DNA from: Priestia endophytica DSM 13796
Lineage (GTDB): Bacteria; Bacillota; Bacilli; Bacillales; Bacillaceae_H
Reading direction: 5' to 3'
NCBI RefSeq assembly: GCF_900115845.1
Contig: NZ_FOXX01000008.1
Location: forward strand, 186,001-250,000
Length of the DNA stretch: 64,000 nucleotides
The notes under the pieces are model-generated. The model was not told the origin of the DNA. It saw only the letters and a program-made list of their open reading frames with translations, and made no database searches. This document shows, in pieces, positions 61,061-64,000 of this stretch; within the stretch, counting starts at the first letter, position 1; each line of letters starts with the position of its first letter. The translations under genes were made by a program, and so were the position numbers.

Positions 61061-61783
61061 TCAATGAATAACATCTGGCTTAATAACTGGATTAGAGTCA
61101 TAAAGTGAAACATACATTTCATTTCGCTCATTAATAGTAGCTAAAAAAATACGATTTATATCTTTAATCCCCTTTTTCTCCAATTCTTGATTTAACCATT
61201 CTTCGGTCAAATGTAAGTCTGTTAGTACTTTTCTATATACTTTCCCTTCAATCACAACCGGATAAGCAATTCCATCAAGACTTTTTTCAATACCTAAATC
61301 ATTTATTGTTACAACATCGTTAGCAGGATGTTTATAAACAGTTAACTTCCCGTTTGATTCAATAATACCAAGATGAACATGTGTTATATCAAAGATTCCG
61401 TTTTCTCTTAACATTTGCAAAATATTATCAAGTGAATAGCGTATCTTTTTTATATTGGTTCTTGATATTTGACCATCTTTAATCACAACCGTTGGGTCAA
61501 ATGTAATGAGCTTTCCAAATTTTCGAAATGAGATCGCTAACTTTGCGATAAGACGTTGAAGAAGAGCAATCAAAACAATGGTTACAGCTGTATGAAGATG
61601 TTCCACACTAGGATCTGCAATATCCGTTCCAACAACAGATCCTAATACAAGAACAACAAGAAAATCAAAAACAGGAAGTTCTCCAATTGCCCTTCTTCCC
61701 ATTACAAGCGTTACAACTAAAAGTAAAGGGATAATTGTTACTATTCGTCCAAAGATAAGCATTAGCTCTTTTAAAAGTTCCAT
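61061..61783 (-). CDS. DUF421 (YetF/YcaP-type) membrane protein
   Basis: 240 residues: three N-terminal helices (about 7-28, 38-55, 62-78) and a soluble C-terminal domain containing the DUF421 blocks GRRAIGELPVFDFLVVLVLG, DPTVVIKDGQISRTNIKK and LRENGIFDITHVHLGIIESN. B. subtilis has several paralogues (YetF, YdfR, YkjA, YrbG), some sporulation-linked, with no defined activity. AGGGGGAAA precedes the ATG. Confidence 0.85.
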   Translation of the reverse strand: MELLKELMLIFGRIVTIIPLLLVVTLVMGRRAIGELPVFDFLVVLVLGSVVGTDIADPSVEHLHTAVTIVLIALLQRLIAKLAISFRKFGKLITFDPTVVIKDGQISRTNIKKIRYSLDNILQMLRENGIFDITHVHLGIIESNGKLTVYKHPANDVVTINDLGIEKSLDGIAYPVVIEGKVYRKVLTDLHLTEEWLNQELEKKGIKDINRIFLATINERNEMYVSLYDSNPVIKPDVIH

Positions 61784-61863
61784 TTTCCCCCTGCCTTTTC
61801 TGTACAGATATACATTTACTTTTTCCGTAAAGAAAAGGAAACATGTATCATACGTTCTAGAAT

Positions 61864-62414
61864 TTAATAAGTGTGATGTTTAAGCACGTCATCTATTTGA
61901 TTCATCAAAGGTTCTCGATATAGATTATTTTCTTCCCCATAAATATAAGAAAGTCTAAAAATTGTAAAAGGAAACCCTCCGTTTCTCCTTTATATAAGTT
62001 AAAAAGATCATGTTCCGCTTCTTTGTTATTCCACCCATACCATTTCTAATAAGGATTTTTCCCTCTTTGAAACGTTTCATTTACTTTTTTACTCATTTCT
62101 TCATAAACAGCTCCAGTACTGCAGAAAATATAATGTTGCAAGTTAGGATGTTTGATATATTTTATAACGCTTTTCACTTGATCTTTTGTATAGGCGTTCA
62201 TATTAAATACAACAACAGAGTGTTTATGAGCAAGAGCCTTTTCTACGTCACTCACTAAATTGTGATTTCAAACAAGGTAAGAGTTGAGCCCGCTATAATT
62301 AATAGGATTTTTCTTTCTTGTAAAGAGATCAACATTGTATCCTTGTTCAATCAAATGTGTCGCTAGTACTTTACTTATAAATACGCTACCTCCCATTACT
62401 AAAATTAACGTCAT
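61864..62414 (-). pseudogene. NAD-dependent epimerase gene, broken
   Basis: The frame starts MTLILVMGGSVFISKVLATH (Rossmann, from 62414), hits TGA after NSYLV, continues NHNLVSDVEKALAHKHSVVV and YIFCSTGAVYEEMSKKVNET (epimerase SS/T-Y region), hits TAG after KNPY, continues KWYGWNNKEAEHDLFNLYKG (YxxxK-like), then shifts frame to FPFTIFRLSYIYGEENNLYR. This order matches NAD-dependent epimerase/dehydratases of Bacillus. Two stops, one frameshift and a missing C-terminal third make it non-functional. Confidence 0.75.
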
Positions 62415-62586
62415 TTTCTTCCCTTCTTTTATATTTGAACAAACATTTATAATAGCAACTTTTCTTCTTCTTCAAAAGTTAGAAATAAGGGTCCGCTCTC
62501 ATGAAATTCTCTTTTTAAGAAAAATGAAGAGAAAAGGACGAGAACAATGAGAATAAGGATTGGCCTTTTTAAACTTTCTTTTAACC

Positions 62587-62612
62587 GTTTACAGAAAAGA
62601 TGAGTTGGGAAA
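62587..62612 (+). promoter_or_regulatory. Possible sigma-B promoter
   Basis: GTTTAC (62587-62592), 14 bp, GGGAAA (62607-62612), close to the sigma-B pattern GTTTaa-N12-15-GGGtAt. It is 38 bp before the DUF2243 start codon. Confidence 0.4.
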
Positions 62613-62649
62613 GTGGTATATAGTAACTTTTTTAGAAAGGAATGATAAA

Positions 62650-63117
62650 ATGAGCAAAGCATCGTTAAACTATGTAAAACGAAATGTATTTTCAGGTATT
62701 CTTGTTGGAATTGGTTTTGCTGCTTTTATTGATGAAGTTGTTTTTCATCAGCTTTTACAGTGGCATCATTTTTATGATGGTTCAACAACCAAAATTGGAA
62801 TCATATCTGACGGTTTCTTTCACGCCTTCAGCTGGTTTGCCACAATTGGAGGTTTGTTTCTATTTGCTGACTTACGCCGCCGAAATGCTCTGAAATTTAA
62901 AAAGTGGCACGGTAGCTTTTGGCTTGGGACAGGAGGATTTCAGCTTTACGATGGACTTATTCAGCATAAGCTTATGGGTCTTCATCAAATCCGCTATGTT
63001 GATACCTTATGGATATATGATACTATTTGGAATGGGTCAGCCCTTCTGATGATTGTAGCTGGTATTGTATTACTACAAATAAGCAAGAAGAAACAAGGAC
63101 ATCATTCTTATGAATAA
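62650..63117 (+). CDS. DUF2243 membrane protein
   Basis: 155 residues with four helices. Repeated His near the membrane (EVVFHQLLQWHHFY, DGFFHAFSW, YDGLIQHKLMGLHQIRY) could bind heme or copper, and the LxDGLxQHKxxxxHQ block is the family hallmark. The start at 62650 follows AGAAAGGA; the frame runs 30 codons further up into the promoter. Overlaps ctaG by 8 bp; the two are commonly paired, suggesting a role around cytochrome oxidase or copper. Confidence 0.83.
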   Translation: MSKASLNYVKRNVFSGILVGIGFAAFIDEVVFHQLLQWHHFYDGSTTKIGIISDGFFHAFSWFATIGGLFLFADLRRRNALKFKKWHGSFWLGTGGFQLYDGLIQHKLMGLHQIRYVDTLWIYDTIWNGSALLMIVAGIVLLQISKKKQGHHSYE

Positions 63118-63892
63118 TATGCATCATCATATAGTTAGAGCAGATTTCATCTTAGCTGCTCCATTTCTTATCACATTGTTCCTTTATCTTTTTTCTGTAT
63201 TTCATTCTAATTCTCGCTATAAAATCTGGCCTTTTTCTAGAGTGATTTTGTTTTCTTTAGGTATTTTTTGTGCAGTAGGCTCTGTTAGTGGACCAATTGC
63301 GGAAGGAGCTCATTCTAATTTCACTCTACATATGGTTGGACATTTGCTGCTCGGCATGCTCTCGCCGCTGTTGATTTCTTTATCTTTTCCAATAACGCTT
63401 TTGTTGCGTACGCTGCCCAAGAAACGAGCTAGAATGCTCTCCGCCTTTTTAAAAAGCAGATTTTCACATTTTTTTACTCACCCTGTTGTTGCCACATTGT
63501 TAAATGTTGGCGGGCTTTGGTTGCTTTATACAACAAATTTGTACCATATGATGCATGAACATGTTTTATTGCATATTTTCATTCATGCTCACGTGTTTAT
63601 AGCAGGCTATCTTTTTACAATTTCTATGATTTATATTGATCCCGTGTCACATCGCTTTTCTTATCTGTACAGAACGATTGTCCTTATTTTCGCACTAGCA
63701 GGTCACGGAATTTTATCTAAATACATCTATGCACATCCGCCTTATGGAGTACCTGTTCATAAAGCTGAACTTGGCGGCATGATAATGTACTATGGAGGAG
63801 ATATCATCGACGCACTGCTTATTTTTCTTCTTTGCTTACAATGGTTTAACTCTACAAAACCGAAAAAAAGACCTGAAGCACATTATGCTTAG
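63110..63892 (+). CDS. ctaG: CtaG-type cytochrome c oxidase assembly protein
   Basis: caa3_CtaG family, 260 residues, seven predicted helices. Conserved His and Met line the membrane face (LHMVGHLLLGMLSPLLISLS, LYHMMHEHVLLHIFIHAHVF, AGHGILSKYIYAHPPYG), as expected for copper handling during CuB assembly of caa3 oxidase. The main B. subtilis ctaG is in the cta operon; here it is paired with DUF2243, so it may be a second copy. Starts inside the upstream gene. Confidence 0.87.
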   Translation: MNNMHHHIVRADFILAAPFLITLFLYLFSVFHSNSRYKIWPFSRVILFSLGIFCAVGSVSGPIAEGAHSNFTLHMVGHLLLGMLSPLLISLSFPITLLLRTLPKKRARMLSAFLKSRFSHFFTHPVVATLLNVGGLWLLYTTNLYHMMHEHVLLHIFIHAHVFIAGYLFTISMIYIDPVSHRFSYLYRTIVLIFALAGHGILSKYIYAHPPYGVPVHKAELGGMIMYYGGDIIDALLIFLLCLQWFNSTKPKKRPEAHYA

Positions 63893-63922
63893 CTCATCTT
63901 AAACACTATTGAGGTGAAATAG

Positions 63923-63979
63923 ATGAGCAAAGAAAAAAGTAGGGATTCATATTTTTCTCTCTTTAATATTACATTTTAA
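63923..63979 (+). CDS. Doubtful 18-codon ORF after ctaG
   Basis: MSKEKSRDSYFSLFNITF follows a very good ribosome site (GAGGTGAAATAG) 31 bp after ctaG. It may be a micropeptide, or the 5' end of a gene cut short by an early stop. No way to tell here. Confidence 0.25.
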   Translation: MSKEKSRDSYFSLFNITF

Positions 63980-64000
63980 CTGTTAACAGCACTATCCAGA

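Overview
The window looks like a stretch of chromosome from a low-GC, endospore-forming Bacillaceae bacterium, probably Priestia (Bacillus) megaterium or a close relative. This rests on AT-rich DNA, strong AGGAGG ribosome sites, GTG and TTG starts, CotF-type and Lys/Tyr/His-rich coat-like proteins, an RsbR stressosome paralogue, CcpA (cre) sites, an mhqED pair with MhqR boxes, and a beta-amylase. The species call is inference. No rRNA, tRNA, CRISPR array or intact mobile element was seen.

Layout. 1-7.0 kb: coat-like repeat protein, secreted beta-amylase, and a maltose-type operon (alpha-glucosidase, PTS IICB, EEP-fold enzyme) with cre/LacI-type sites. 7.1-16.7 kb: a very small tyrosinase-like protein, a two-gene compatible-solute ABC transporter, DJ-1/PfpI with a divergent Lrp regulator, SelO, a DUF2306 membrane protein, an SLH protein, YbaK and PhzF. 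17-29.5 kb: exporter/LysR pair, AEC transporter, mhqED, RsbR, DCC thiol-oxidoreductase with a DoxX-like protein, M20 hydrolase, MFS drug pump and several decaying genes. 30-31.4 kb: TetR plus paired SMR pumps with a clear promoter and operator.

31.7-46 kb is the most interesting part. An MFS transporter follows what looks like two PyrR-binding RNA hairpins, the first with an attenuator. Then comes a 4-hydroxyproline catabolic island: ketoglutarate-semialdehyde dehydrogenase and pyrroline-hydroxycarboxylate deaminase with an XRE-cupin regulator; a multi-subunit FAD/2Fe-2S dehydrogenase; a sigma-54 enhancer-binding regulator flanked by two near-perfect -24/-12 promoters; hydroxyproline epimerase; an epimerase paralogue that has lost both catalytic cysteines; and an AGCS symporter. 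Together these would convert trans-4-hydroxy-L-proline to 2-oxoglutarate.

46.2-57 kb: an IS6-family remnant, then a hexuronate regulon (uxuB, uxaC, uxuA, a GPH symporter, a GntR regulator, two Gfo/Idh/MocA oxidoreductases) with shared palindromic operators and cre sites. 57-64 kb: an internally deleted M20 hydrolase, an aldehyde dehydrogenase, a CotF-like coat protein, DUF421, a broken NAD-epimerase gene, and DUF2243-ctaG.

A recurring theme is gene decay: at least five clear pseudogenes or deletions and several likely 3' remnants lie between intact genes.
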